A DNA stretch of 64,000 bases, taken from BAIKAL-G1 sp943369525 (GTDB lineage: Bacteria; Cyanobacteriota; Cyanobacteriia; PCC-6307; Cyanobiaceae). Location of the stretch: assembly GCA_943369525.1 (NCBI GenBank), contig CALRNL020000001.1:434001-498000 (forward strand), written 5' to 3'. Both the position numbers and the translations under genes were made by a program. Positions 33,999 through 42,116 of the stretch are shown here, one piece after another. Every line of letters starts with the position of its first letter. The first letter of the stretch is position 1. The notes beneath the pieces are model-generated. The model was not told where the DNA came from. It was given only the letters and a program-made list of their open reading frames with translations, and did not search any database.

Positions 33999-34766
33999 CT
34001 AGGCCTGGCCTTGGGGCGACGCAGGGTACAGCTCCTGGCAGCAGGCGGCAAAGGCCTCAGCCGGATCGGTGGCGGCACTGATGGGCCGGCCGATCACCAG
34101 CTGGCTGGCCCCGGCGGCCAGGGCCTGGGCTGGGGTCATCACCCGTTGCTGGTCATCCCGGGCCGCGCCAGCCGGCCGGATGCCGGGGGTGACCAGGGCG
34201 AATGGAACCGGATGGGCGTCCCGCAGGGCCGCCACCTCCAGGGGCGAACAAACGCAGCCGCCGATCCCCGCGCCCGCCGCCAACCGGGCCAGCCGTGGCA
34301 CGTAGTCCTCGATGGCTTCGTCAATGGCCAGGTCCCCGGCAAAACGCTGGGGGTCCCAGCTGGTCAGCACGGTGACGGCCAGCAGGGTGGGGGGGGCTAG
34401 GCCGGCGCTCCGGGCCCCCTCCCAGGCCCCGGCCTGGGCCGCAGCAAGGGCCTCGCTGCCGGCGCAGCCATGGACGGTGATCAACTCGGCGCCCAGGCGG
34501 GCCGCGCTGCGGCAGGCGCCGGCCATGGTGGCGGGGATGTCGTGGAACTTGAGATCGAGGAACACCCTCAGGCCGCGCTCGCGCAGCTGGGCCACCACCT
34601 GGGGCCCAGCTGCGCTGAACAACTCCAGGCCCACCTTCACCCAGCGCAGCTCAGGGATCGCCGCGGCCAGGGCCAGGGCCGAGGCCGCATCGGGCCGATC
34701 CAGGGCCAGGATCAGGGCATCGGCGGGGTGCTGCTGGGGCTGGAGGCTGCCTGAAGGATGGGTCAT
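33999..34766 (-). CDS. pyrF: Orotidine 5'-phosphate decarboxylase
   Basis: Last step of UMP synthesis. The 255-residue sequence has the catalytic DLKFHDIPAT motif, the N-terminal LILALDRPDA strand and the C-terminal VTPGIRP and GASQLVIGRPIS phosphate-gripper motifs. The ATG at 34766 overlaps the tyrS stop by 4 nt (ATGA), which implies coupled translation. It converges with the glycosyltransferase gene, 24 bp between the stops. Confidence 0.95.
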   Translation of the reverse strand: MTHPSGSLQPQQHPADALILALDRPDAASALALAAAIPELRWVKVGLELFSAAGPQVVAQLRERGLRVFLDLKFHDIPATMAGACRSAARLGAELITVHGCAGSEALAAAQAGAWEGARSAGLAPPTLLAVTVLTSWDPQRFAGDLAIDEAIEDYVPRLARLAAGAGIGGCVCSPLEVAALRDAHPVPFALVTPGIRPAGAARDDQQRVMTPAQALAAGASQLVIGRPISAATDPAEAFAACCQELYPASPQGQA

Positions 34767-36088
34767 GGCTGGCCCCCTGGCAGCGGGGCCCCTGCGCCGG
34801 CCCCCACCGGAGATCCGGCCACCAGGCGCCGAAAGGTCTTTTTGCCCAGCTGCAGCACCTTGCCGTCGAGCTCCCTGGCGTCAGCGAACTGCTGGTTGGG
34901 GTCGGTGAGCTTGTCGCCATCGAGCTTGACGCCACCGCCCTGGATCTGGCGGCGCGCCTCGCTGCTGCTGGCGCAGATCCCCACGGCACTGAGCAGGTAA
35001 AAGGCCTTGGCAGGGAAATTCACGCCCGCCAAGGACGCGACCGGCACCTCGGCCCCAGCCGCCCCGGCCCCCTGGGCACCGCCCACCAGGGAGGCGGCAT
35101 CAGCCTGGGCCGCCTCAGCAGCAGCCGTGCCATGGCGCTGGCGGGTGATCTCCAGGGCCATGGCCCGTTGCCGTTCCCGTGGGTTTGCGGGCAAGGCGGC
35201 CAGATCGAGGTCGGTGAGCAGGGTGAGGTAGTCCACCACCACCGCATCGGGCACCTTTTCGAGCTTGGAATACATCGAGAGCGGATCCTCGCTGAGGCCC
35301 ACGGTGTTGCCCAGGCTCTTGCTCATCTTCTGCGCCCCATCAAGGCCCGGCAGGATCGGCAGCAACATCCCGAACTGGGGCCGCTGGCCAAAGTGCCGTT
35401 GGAGGTCGCGGCCCATGGCGACATTGAACTTCTGGTCGGTGCCACCCAGCTCCAGGTCGGCCTGGATCGCTACCGAGTCATAGCCCTGCAGCAGCGGATA
35501 GAGAAACTCATGCAGGGAGATCGGTGTGCCCGAGCCATATCGGTTGGCGAAGTCTTCCTTGGCGAGCATCTGGCCCACGGTGGAGATCCCCAGCAGTTCG
35601 ATCGTTTGGGGCAGATCCAGGCCGGCCAACCACTCGCTGTTGCGGCGCACCTCCAGCCGGCCCGGGGTCTCGAAATCGAGCAGGGACAGCTCCTTGGGCT
35701 GGCCCTGGCCGAGCTGGGCCAGGTAGGTGCGGGCGTTGGCCGCCACCGCCTCGGCCGTGAGCTGCACCCGGGTGGCGCTCTTGCCGGTGGGATCACCAAT
35801 GCGGGCGGTGAAATCGCCAATGATCAGCACCGCCGTGTGGCCGGCGTCCTGGAAGGCCCGCAACTTGCGGAACAGGATCGAGTGGCCCAGGTGGATGTCG
35901 GAGCCGGTGGGATCGATGCCGAGCTTCACCCGCAGGGGGCGGCCCTGGCGCCCGGCCTCAACCAAGCGGGCGGCGAGGGCCTCGCTGGGGCTGGCTGGGC
36001 TGCGCTCCGGCTGGGGGTGGGGCGCCGGGAAGAGATCGGCCACGCCCCGCTCAAGCCAGGGCGGCAGCCCCCACGTGTCATTCACCAT
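34763..36088 (-). CDS. tyrS: Tyrosyl-tRNA synthetase
   Basis: A class I aminoacyl-tRNA synthetase of 441 residues. The HIGH-type motif is HLGHS, the KMSKS motif is intact (AQKMSKSLGN), GTDQKFN lies between them, and an S4 RNA-binding domain ends the protein (IQGGGVKLDGDKLTDPN). A low-complexity Ala/Gly patch sits before the S4 domain, and Pro-rich tails flank both ends. pyrF overlaps its end; the DUF1825 gene lies upstream on the same strand. Confidence 0.95.
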   Translation of the reverse strand: MVNDTWGLPPWLERGVADLFPAPHPQPERSPASPSEALAARLVEAGRQGRPLRVKLGIDPTGSDIHLGHSILFRKLRAFQDAGHTAVLIIGDFTARIGDPTGKSATRVQLTAEAVAANARTYLAQLGQGQPKELSLLDFETPGRLEVRRNSEWLAGLDLPQTIELLGISTVGQMLAKEDFANRYGSGTPISLHEFLYPLLQGYDSVAIQADLELGGTDQKFNVAMGRDLQRHFGQRPQFGMLLPILPGLDGAQKMSKSLGNTVGLSEDPLSMYSKLEKVPDAVVVDYLTLLTDLDLAALPANPRERQRAMALEITRQRHGTAAAEAAQADAASLVGGAQGAGAAGAEVPVASLAGVNFPAKAFYLLSAVGICASSSEARRQIQGGGVKLDGDKLTDPNQQFADARELDGKVLQLGKKTFRRLVAGSPVGAGAGAPLPGGQP

Positions 36089-36171
36089 CAGGGGCCCCGC
36101 CCAGTGCTCAGGGCCGGATCGTAGGCAGGCGACTTTCCAAGCCCGGGAGCCCGGCTGGCCAGGCCCGGCCC

Positions 36172-36495
36172 TCAGAGCTCCTTGTCCAGCTCTGCCTTCA
36201 TGCGCTCGAGGGTGCGATGCATTTGTTCGAACATCTGCTCCGGCGTCATGCCGAACTGGCCAAGCTGGGTGCGCAACTGCTCCACGGTGAGCTTGGCCTG
36301 GAAGTCATCGGAGAGTTCGAAACGCTTCATGAACACGCGGTAGCGCTCCATCAGCTCCTCCATCCGCACGATGAATAGCTTTTTGCCCTCGCGATCAAAC
36401 TTGCCGTATTCGCCGCCCAGCTGCATCAGTTGCTGGTAGTCGCCAAACAACCGCTTGGCCTCGTCCTGAACGATCTCAGACTCGAAGAAGGCCAT
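36172..36495 (-). CDS. DUF1825 family protein
   Basis: A 107-residue, all-helical protein of a cyanobacterial family of unknown function. Family blocks: MAFFESEIVQDEAKRLFGDY, then EYGKFDREGKKLFIVRMEELMERY and QLRTQLGQFGMTPEQMF. The ATG at 36495 fits exactly the conserved start; the upstream extension is spurious. It diverges from the LuxR-type regulator across 148 bp. Confidence 0.85.
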   Translation of the reverse strand: MAFFESEIVQDEAKRLFGDYQQLMQLGGEYGKFDREGKKLFIVRMEELMERYRVFMKRFELSDDFQAKLTVEQLRTQLGQFGMTPEQMFEQMHRTLERMKAELDKEL

Positions 36496-36643
36496 GGCGC
36501 GGCGTTGCTGGATCGCTGCCGGCCATTGTGCGTCGCTGCTTGGGCCCTGACGAGTGCGGATCCACGCATCCCGTAGCGCTGCATGCAGCACGGCCGCCCC
36601 AGGACCGCAACGATGCCGCCCCCGTTCCCCGCGGTCAGCCCCC

Positions 36644-37354
36644 GTGGACTTCACCCCCCAGATCAGGCAAATCCAGCGCACCAGCGCCACGGCCACCAGC
36701 CTGCTGCAGAGCCTCAAGCTGGTGGCTTGCTTTGGCAACAGGGCCTTGCTGAACTTCTACCTCAGTGGCCTCACCGGGCCGGGCCAGGTGGCTGGGGCCG
36801 CCACCACCGAAGAGGAAGGCCTGGTCCTGATCCGGCGCCACCGGCCCGACGTCCTGGTGGTCACCGACCAGCTGGAGGAGGGTTGCGGCATCCGGCTGGT
36901 GGAGCGGACCAAGGCCAGCCAGCCGGAGGTCCGCACCCTGTTGATCGTGGGGCGCCCGAAACGGCTAGCCAAGCTCCAGGCCGCCCTCCAAGCCGGTTGC
37001 GACGGGCTCTGCCTCGAATCCGGTATGGGCCTCGATGCCGGCACGCCCGCCCTCCGCGCGATTCGCGATGGCGGCACCTACATCGATCGCCCCCTCGCGG
37101 CGTTGTTACGCAACCGGGGCCCGGGCCAGGCCAAAGGACCTGGCCCGGGGCTGAGCGCCAGGGAACTCGAGGTGGTTGAGCTGGTGGTCGATGGCCTGGA
37201 CAACAATCAGATTGCGGCGAGGCTTTTCATCTCCCCGGAAACGGTGAAAAGCCATGTCACCAACCTGCGCAACAAGCTCGGTGCCCGCGATCGCAACCAT
37301 GCCGGTTTTCAGGCCCTGCGCCTTGGCCTGGTGGACTTGCCCCAGGAGGGCTAG
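36644..37354 (+). CDS. Receiver-like/LuxR-type two-domain transcriptional regulator
   Basis: A 236-residue response-regulator-like protein. The first about 125 residues resemble a receiver fold (LLNFYLSGLTGPGQVAGAATTEEEGLVLIRRHRPDVLVVTDQL; interrupted in text only for position) but the acidic pocket is reduced, the phospho-Asp being within VLVVTDQ. The C-terminal HTH is classic LuxR: LSARELEVVELVVDGLDNNQIAARL and ISPETVKSHVTNLRNKLG. The start is GTG at 36644. No kinase neighbour is present. Targets are unknown. Confidence 0.82.
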   Translation: MDFTPQIRQIQRTSATATSLLQSLKLVACFGNRALLNFYLSGLTGPGQVAGAATTEEEGLVLIRRHRPDVLVVTDQLEEGCGIRLVERTKASQPEVRTLLIVGRPKRLAKLQAALQAGCDGLCLESGMGLDAGTPALRAIRDGGTYIDRPLAALLRNRGPGQAKGPGPGLSARELEVVELVVDGLDNNQIAARLFISPETVKSHVTNLRNKLGARDRNHAGFQALRLGLVDLPQEG

Positions 37355-37373
37355 CTTCGCAACGTTGTGCTCC

Positions 37374-38138
37374 ATGCCTGCCGCCATGGCCGATGGCCAC
37401 TGGTTGGATCCTCTAGCCCGCAGCCTGCTGGAGGCCACCGGCCAGCTGCCGGCCAGGCCCAGGACCGCCGCGGCGGCGGCAGGGAGCCAGCCCCCCCGAC
37501 CTGATCGCAGCGGAACCCCGGGCCAAGAGCGACTGGGCACAGGCGCTCCCACTGCCGGCGCCACCCCAGCCGGCGCCCCCGAGGACGGGGCAATCGAACG
37601 GGACCTGCTCGCCCTCAAGCTGCGCCAAAATCCCGGGCTCCGCCTCACCTCCGCCGCCGAGGTGCGCCACGCCGCGGCCCTGGGCTGGCGGCTGGATGTG
37701 AACCGGGCCACGGCCGCTGACTGGCTGCGCCTGCCGGGCATCAGCCCCCACCAGGTGGACCTGCTGCTGCGGCTCCAGGCCGGCGGGGTACAGCTAAGTG
37801 GGCCGGAGGACCTCCAACAGCTACTGGAGCTGCCTGAAGCCCAGATCCGTTGCTGGGAGCCGCTGCTGTTGTTTCGATGGTACGGGGAGCCGGCAGCTCC
37901 CCAGGCCCGCCAGCTCGACCTGAACCGGGCCAGCGCCAGCCAGATCGACGCGGCCCTGGTGGGCCTCACCCCGGAGCGCTGCCAGCGGCTGGTGCGGGAA
38001 CGGCAACGGGCCCCCTTTCAGGACCTGGCCGACCTGCAACAGCGCCTGCAGCTGCCGGCCGCCCTCGTGGAGGAGCTGATCGGTCGGGTGCGCTTTAGCC
38101 AGGGTCCGGCGGGGCCGGTGCTGCCGCGGCCGCGCTGA
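37374..38138 (+). CDS. Helix-hairpin-helix (ComEA-like) protein
   Basis: A 254-residue soluble protein. Two ComEA-type HhH repeats are visible: DVNRATAADWLRLPGISPHQ at about residue 106 and DLNRASASQIDAALVGLTPE at about 184, each followed by the second hairpin helix. A Pro/Ala-rich linker of about 45 residues separates an N-terminal helix (WLDPLARSLLEATG) from them. HhH repeats bind DNA without sequence specificity. No signal peptide or membrane anchor is present, unlike true ComEA. The start is ATG at 37374; an alternative ATG is at 37386. The GIY-YIG gene begins 6 bp after the stop. Confidence 0.8.
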   Translation: MPAAMADGHWLDPLARSLLEATGQLPARPRTAAAAAGSQPPRPDRSGTPGQERLGTGAPTAGATPAGAPEDGAIERDLLALKLRQNPGLRLTSAAEVRHAAALGWRLDVNRATAADWLRLPGISPHQVDLLLRLQAGGVQLSGPEDLQQLLELPEAQIRCWEPLLLFRWYGEPAAPQARQLDLNRASASQIDAALVGLTPERCQRLVRERQRAPFQDLADLQQRLQLPAALVEELIGRVRFSQGPAGPVLPRPR

Positions 38139-38144
38139 AACGCC

Positions 38145-38804
38145 ATGCCGCCGCGAGCCCAACCCCCAGCCCGCCAGGGCAACCTCTTTGCCCAAGGGGA
38201 GACCGCCGGTAGCCAGATCGAAGCGGTCCTGGCCCAAGACGCGCCGCAACTGCACCAGTGGCAGCAGCGGCTCAGCCAGTTTCAACAGACCCAGTTCCTG
38301 GCGGCCGCCCAGGCTGGAATAGAAGCGGCAGCGGCTGAAGCGGGCGCAGCCCGGGGCCAAGGCAGCCTGTTTGCCGCCGCCGGGCTAGCAGCACCGGGCG
38401 GGCCCGAGCCCCTGGCCCTCGCTGCCGGCCTGGACCCCCTGGCCCTGGTCGCCCAGCCCCTGCAGTTCTGGCGCTGGCCCCAGGCGCCCCAGAGGGGCGC
38501 CGCCCTCTACTTCGTGGTCGATCGCCCCAGCCACCTGGCCAGTCCCTTGCTGCTTTATGTGGGGGAAACTGGGCAGGCCGATCGCCGCTGGAAAGGGGAG
38601 CACGACTGCAAGGATTACGTGGCGGCCTATGGCGAAGCCCTGCAGCAGGTGGGTCTGAACTGCCAATTGAGCATCCGCTTCTGGTCCGACGTCCCAGCCC
38701 AGACCAGGCAGCGCCGGGCCCTGGAACAGGCCCTGATCCGCCTGTGGCAGCCCCCGTTCAACAAGGAAACCCGCGGCCGCTGGGCCACCCCCTTCACGGC
38801 CTAA
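38145..38804 (+). CDS. GIY-YIG-like nuclease domain protein
   Basis: A 219-residue protein. The second half resembles a GIY-YIG fold: ALYFVVDRP (GIY position), LLLYVGETGQADRRW (YIG position with the following conserved basic residue), and later ALEQALIRLWQPPFNKE, where a Glu and the final Asn-Lys fit the catalytic Glu and terminal Asn of the family. The first half is Gln/Ala-rich. It follows the HhH gene by 6 bp, so the two may act together on DNA; this is inference. Confidence 0.7.
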   Translation: MPPRAQPPARQGNLFAQGETAGSQIEAVLAQDAPQLHQWQQRLSQFQQTQFLAAAQAGIEAAAAEAGAARGQGSLFAAAGLAAPGGPEPLALAAGLDPLALVAQPLQFWRWPQAPQRGAALYFVVDRPSHLASPLLLYVGETGQADRRWKGEHDCKDYVAAYGEALQQVGLNCQLSIRFWSDVPAQTRQRRALEQALIRLWQPPFNKETRGRWATPFTA

Positions 38805-38960
38805 TCGCCTGGCCCCTGCTGGTAAGGCGCCTGCTTCTCTGGTGGAGTGATGCTCTGGTGGCCTGGTCCTCTGGCGACCCAAGCGCCCTGGCGGGGCCCG
38901 ACCAGCGATCAAGTCCCCAGAGCCCCTCCTACGATTAGGGGCCGCCCCGAAAACATCCCC

Positions 38961-40442
38961 ATGGAGTTCCGCTGCACCTCGACCCCGGCGGGCAGCTGGA
39001 GTGGGGACACCCTGGCCGTGGGTCTGTTCAGCGGTGGCAGCGGCCCCCTCCGGACCGGGCTGGAGCAGCGCTTCGGGGCGGCCTTGCTGGAGCGGCTGGA
39101 GCAACGCCAGTTCAAGGGCAAGGCCGGAGAAAGCCTGCGGTTGGAGTGGTTGGGAACGACCCCGAGCGTGCTGCTGCTGGTTGGCCTGGGGGAACCCGCC
39201 GAGTTCGGCCTCGACGGCGTCCGCCAGGCAGCGGCCAGCATCGCCAAGGCGACCCAGGTCCAGGGATGGGGCAGCCTGGGGATTGCCCTACCGGTGGAAG
39301 GCCTGGAGCCCCAGGCGGCAGCGGCCGCCATCGCCCAGGCCGTGCGCCTCAGCCTGTTCAGCGACCAACGCTTCAAAAGCGACGCCGAGCCCAAGCCCCT
39401 GCCCGCATCGGTGGAGCTGCTGGGATTCCCCGCAACGGCGCCCGAGCTCCTCGGCAGCGTCGACGCCCTCTGCAGTGGCGTGGAGCTGGCCCGGGAATTG
39501 GTGGCGGCCCCACCCAACACGGTCACCCCCCAGGCCCTAGCCGACTGCGCCGCCGCGATCGCCAGCGAGTTTGGCCTGGACCTCAAACTGCTGGAACGCA
39601 GCGACTGTGAAGCCTTGGGCATGGGCGCCTACCTGGGGGTGGCCCAGGGCTCGGACCTGCCCCCCAAGTTCATCCATCTCACCTACAGGCCCCTGGGGGC
39701 TGTCCGCCGCCGGGTGGCCCTGGTGGGCAAGGGTCTCACCTTTGATTCCGGCGGCTACAACCTCAAGACCGCTGGCTCCCAGATCGAAATGATGAAGTAC
39801 GACATGGGCGGCAGTGCCGCCGTGTTGGGGGCTGCGCGGGCGATCGGCCAGCTCCAGCCCGAGGGGGTGGAAGTGCACGTAATCGTGCCGGCCTGCGAAA
39901 ATATGATCAGCGGTGGGGCGATTCACCCTGGCGACATCCTCACGGCCTCCAATGGCAAGACCATTGAGGTGAACAACACCGACGCCGAAGGACGCCTGGT
40001 GCTGGCCGATGCCCTCGTCTATGCCTGCGGCCTGGAGCCCGATGCGGTGGTGGATCTGGCCACCCTCACCGGGGCCTGTGTGATCGCCCTCGGCAACGAG
40101 ATAGCCGGGCTCTGGTCCCCCAGTGACGCCCTGGCCGGCGCCCTGGCCGCCGCGGCCAGCCAGGGGGGCGAGCAGGTCTGGCGCATGCCCCTGCAGGCCT
40201 CCTACCGGGAAGGGCTCAAGAGTGGCGTGGCGGATATGAAAAACACCGGCCCCCGGCCGGGTGGTTCGATTACCGGCGCCCTGTTTCTCAAGGAGTTTGT
40301 TAGCCCCGGCCTGGCCTGGGCCCACCTTGATATTGCCGGCACCGTATGGAGCGACAAGGGTCGGGGCCTGGACCCGGCCGGCGCCACCGGCTTTGGCGTG
40401 CGCACCCTGGTGAACTGGGTGCTCGCAGGCGCTCCCGCCTAG
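38961..40442 (+). CDS. pepA: Leucyl aminopeptidase (cytosol aminopeptidase)
   Basis: M17-family metallo-aminopeptidase of 493 residues. The signature NTDAEGRLVLADAL is present, with the metal-binding KGLTFDSGGYNLK and the downstream GSITGALFLKEFV. The N-terminal macro-like domain begins MEFRCTSTPAGSWSGD at ATG 38961; the frame continues upstream but without coding character. Two zinc ions or manganese and a hexamer are expected from the family. Confidence 0.95.
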   Translation: MEFRCTSTPAGSWSGDTLAVGLFSGGSGPLRTGLEQRFGAALLERLEQRQFKGKAGESLRLEWLGTTPSVLLLVGLGEPAEFGLDGVRQAAASIAKATQVQGWGSLGIALPVEGLEPQAAAAAIAQAVRLSLFSDQRFKSDAEPKPLPASVELLGFPATAPELLGSVDALCSGVELARELVAAPPNTVTPQALADCAAAIASEFGLDLKLLERSDCEALGMGAYLGVAQGSDLPPKFIHLTYRPLGAVRRRVALVGKGLTFDSGGYNLKTAGSQIEMMKYDMGGSAAVLGAARAIGQLQPEGVEVHVIVPACENMISGGAIHPGDILTASNGKTIEVNNTDAEGRLVLADALVYACGLEPDAVVDLATLTGACVIALGNEIAGLWSPSDALAGALAAAASQGGEQVWRMPLQASYREGLKSGVADMKNTGPRPGGSITGALFLKEFVSPGLAWAHLDIAGTVWSDKGRGLDPAGATGFGVRTLVNWVLAGAPA

Positions 40443-40473
40443 GCTGGGACTTCCTCAGCGCCCCTGCCGCCCG

Positions 40474-40701
40474 ATGGCCGAACGCAAGATCCGCTGGTTC
40501 GTTAAGGCCCAACTGGGGGTGCTGTTGCTACCAGCCGGACTCTGCTTGTTCGGCAAGGCGGTGGAGCGGCAAATCCTCCAGGCCATTGGCCAAAACCAAG
40601 GACCCTGGGCCTGGTACGGCGCCCTCAGCCTGATTGCCATCACCGCCGGCGTGGGGCTGATGATCGAAAGTGGCCTGTTGCGCGGCTATCCCAAGCAATA
40701 G
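40474..40701 (+). CDS. Small two-helix membrane protein
   Basis: A 75-residue protein with two membrane helices (AQLGVLLLPAGLCLFGKAV and WYGALSLIAITAGVGLMIES) and a basic start MAERKIRWFVK. It lies 31 bp after pepA on the same strand. The family was not recognised. A weak hairpin follows directly (AGGCCCA...TGGGCCT, 40700-40727). Confidence 0.55.
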   Translation: MAERKIRWFVKAQLGVLLLPAGLCLFGKAVERQILQAIGQNQGPWAWYGALSLIAITAGVGLMIESGLLRGYPKQ

Positions 40702-40913
40702 GCCCATGGTCCAGTCAGACTGGGCCTGGTTCATTCAAACTTTGCAGAGGCATCCTGCTTTGCCATAACTAGGCCGGCCCGTAACTGAGCTGGCAATCAA
40801 TGGGTAGTAAGCGACTAGGTCTGAAGTCTGGAAAGCGCGATTGCCGAAGTAGGCGTTCTCAGGCCATAAATCATTGCGCTGCTTGGTGAAAGCAGCGCTC
40901 GCTGCCGCCAGCC

Positions 40914-41126
40914 TCAGGCTGCCGTGACCATTAGTTTTCTTCGCTCCATCGGTTCCGCCTTGGGGGCCAGCACCATCTGGGGAGATTCGAGCGCATGGAT
41001 CTGCCAGCGGGACCGTTCGCCGAACTGGGCCAGCAAGCGATCGAGATCGTCGGCAGCCTGCTTCGGGCTCTCGTAGGGGCCGATGTGGCGGGTGTGCAAT
41101 CCGTCCCGGATCGTCAGGAGATACAT
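40914..41126 (-). CDS. Small hypothetical protein
   Basis: A 70-residue soluble protein starting MYLLTIRDGLHTRHIGPYES, followed by a helix (AADDLDRLLAQFG) and strands (RWQIHALES). The pattern beta-helix-beta is coherent and seems biological, and an ATG at 41126 gives this start, but no family is recognised. The 212 bp to its left (40702-40913) have no gene; the 183 bp to its right separate it from the exported MsrA. Confidence 0.5.
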   Translation of the reverse strand: MYLLTIRDGLHTRHIGPYESPKQAADDLDRLLAQFGERSRWQIHALESPQMVLAPKAEPMERRKLMVTAA

Positions 41127-41309
41127 ACAAACGCCTCTTTCTAGCCCTGAAAAGGTTAGGGCCATTTGCAGTCCCAACCAGGGGTGGAAAACCGCTCCAA
41201 GACCGAAAAAGTTCAGAGTGGAGGGGCCTCGCTTCTTAAGCTTTTCATCTGATTTCGCCAGGGCGATGGGCGGGTTTCGCCCTCCTCCCGTCAGGAACGG
41301 CTGGCCGGT

Positions 41310-42116
41310 TCAGCCGGCCCAGGCCTGGTTGGAGCGGGCCCGCTTGCCCCAGAGCTGGTCGAGTCTCTGGTCGCGGCCGCAGGCCCAGCGGTAATAGTTG
41401 TAGGAAACCTTGTGGGTCTCGGCGTAGTTTTGGTGATAGGCCTCCGCTGGCCAGAAGCGGGTTAGGGGCTTCAGCTGAACCTGGATCTCAGGGACGGAGC
41501 GCTTCAGCTCCAGGGCCGCTTGCTCGAGGCTGCGCCGGGCCTGGCTGGCCTGGCGGTCGCCGGCGGTGAAGATCACCGGCCGATAGGAGGAGCCCCGGTC
41601 ACAGAACTGGCCACCGCCATCAAGGGCATCCACATTGCGCCAGTAGGCCCGCAGCAGGGTGGCGTAGCTGACACGGCTGTCATCGAAGCGCACCCGCACC
41701 GCCTCCTGGTGGCCCGTGCCCCCGGCCGACACCTGCTTGTAGCTGGGATTGGCCAGCTGGCCGCCGCTATAGCCACTGACCGCCTCCAGCACCCCCTTCA
41801 CCTGGGCCAGGTCATGCTCCAGGCACCAGAAACAGCCTCCGGCAAACACCGCCTCCACCTCGGCAGCCGGGGCGGCTTGGGGCGAGGCCAGCAGCAGTAG
41901 AACCACCAAAGCGAGCTGGGCCAGCCTGCTGATCGGCCCTTGGCGAAACCAGGCCAAACAACCAGCCCCCTGGCGAGCAGCGCCCCGAGGGACAGGGGCG
42001 AGAGCACCAGGGGGCCAAGCCAAAGGAGCCAGGGCCCCGAACAGCTGGCCCGCCGGACGCAGGAGCAGCCCGAGATTGGTCAGGGCCAGGTCGCCGGGGG
42101 AAGGGGGCACGCTCAA
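41310..42116 (-). CDS. msrA: Peptide methionine sulfoxide reductase MsrA with N-terminal export-type segment
   Basis: A second MsrA, 268 residues. The catalytic block is FAGGCFWCLEHDLAQVKG (Cys near residue 95), then VSGYSGG, PSYKQVSAGGTGHQEAV and GGQFCDRGSSYRPVI. Before it, residues 63-85 form a hydrophobic segment ending LLLASPQAAPAAEVEA, consistent with a signal peptide if translation starts later, or a membrane anchor if it starts at 42116. The ATG at 42116 overlaps the lpxB stop (ATGA). It may repair oxidised envelope proteins. It differs clearly from the cytosolic MsrA at 12518. Confidence 0.88.
   Translation of the reverse strand: MSVPPSPGDLALTNLGLLLRPAGQLFGALAPLAWPPGALAPVPRGAARQGAGCLAWFRQGPISRLAQLALVVLLLLASPQAAPAAEVEAVFAGGCFWCLEHDLAQVKGVLEAVSGYSGGQLANPSYKQVSAGGTGHQEAVRVRFDDSRVSYATLLRAYWRNVDALDGGGQFCDRGSSYRPVIFTAGDRQASQARRSLEQAALELKRSVPEIQVQLKPLTRFWPAEAYHQNYAETHKVSYNYYRWACGRDQRLDQLWGKRARSNQAWAG

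Noticed and set aside
40700..40727. AGGCCCA...TGGGCCT as a terminator after the small membrane-protein gene
   Set aside because: The stem is only 7 bp with a 14-nt loop and no T run follows, so I mention it only in the gene entry.
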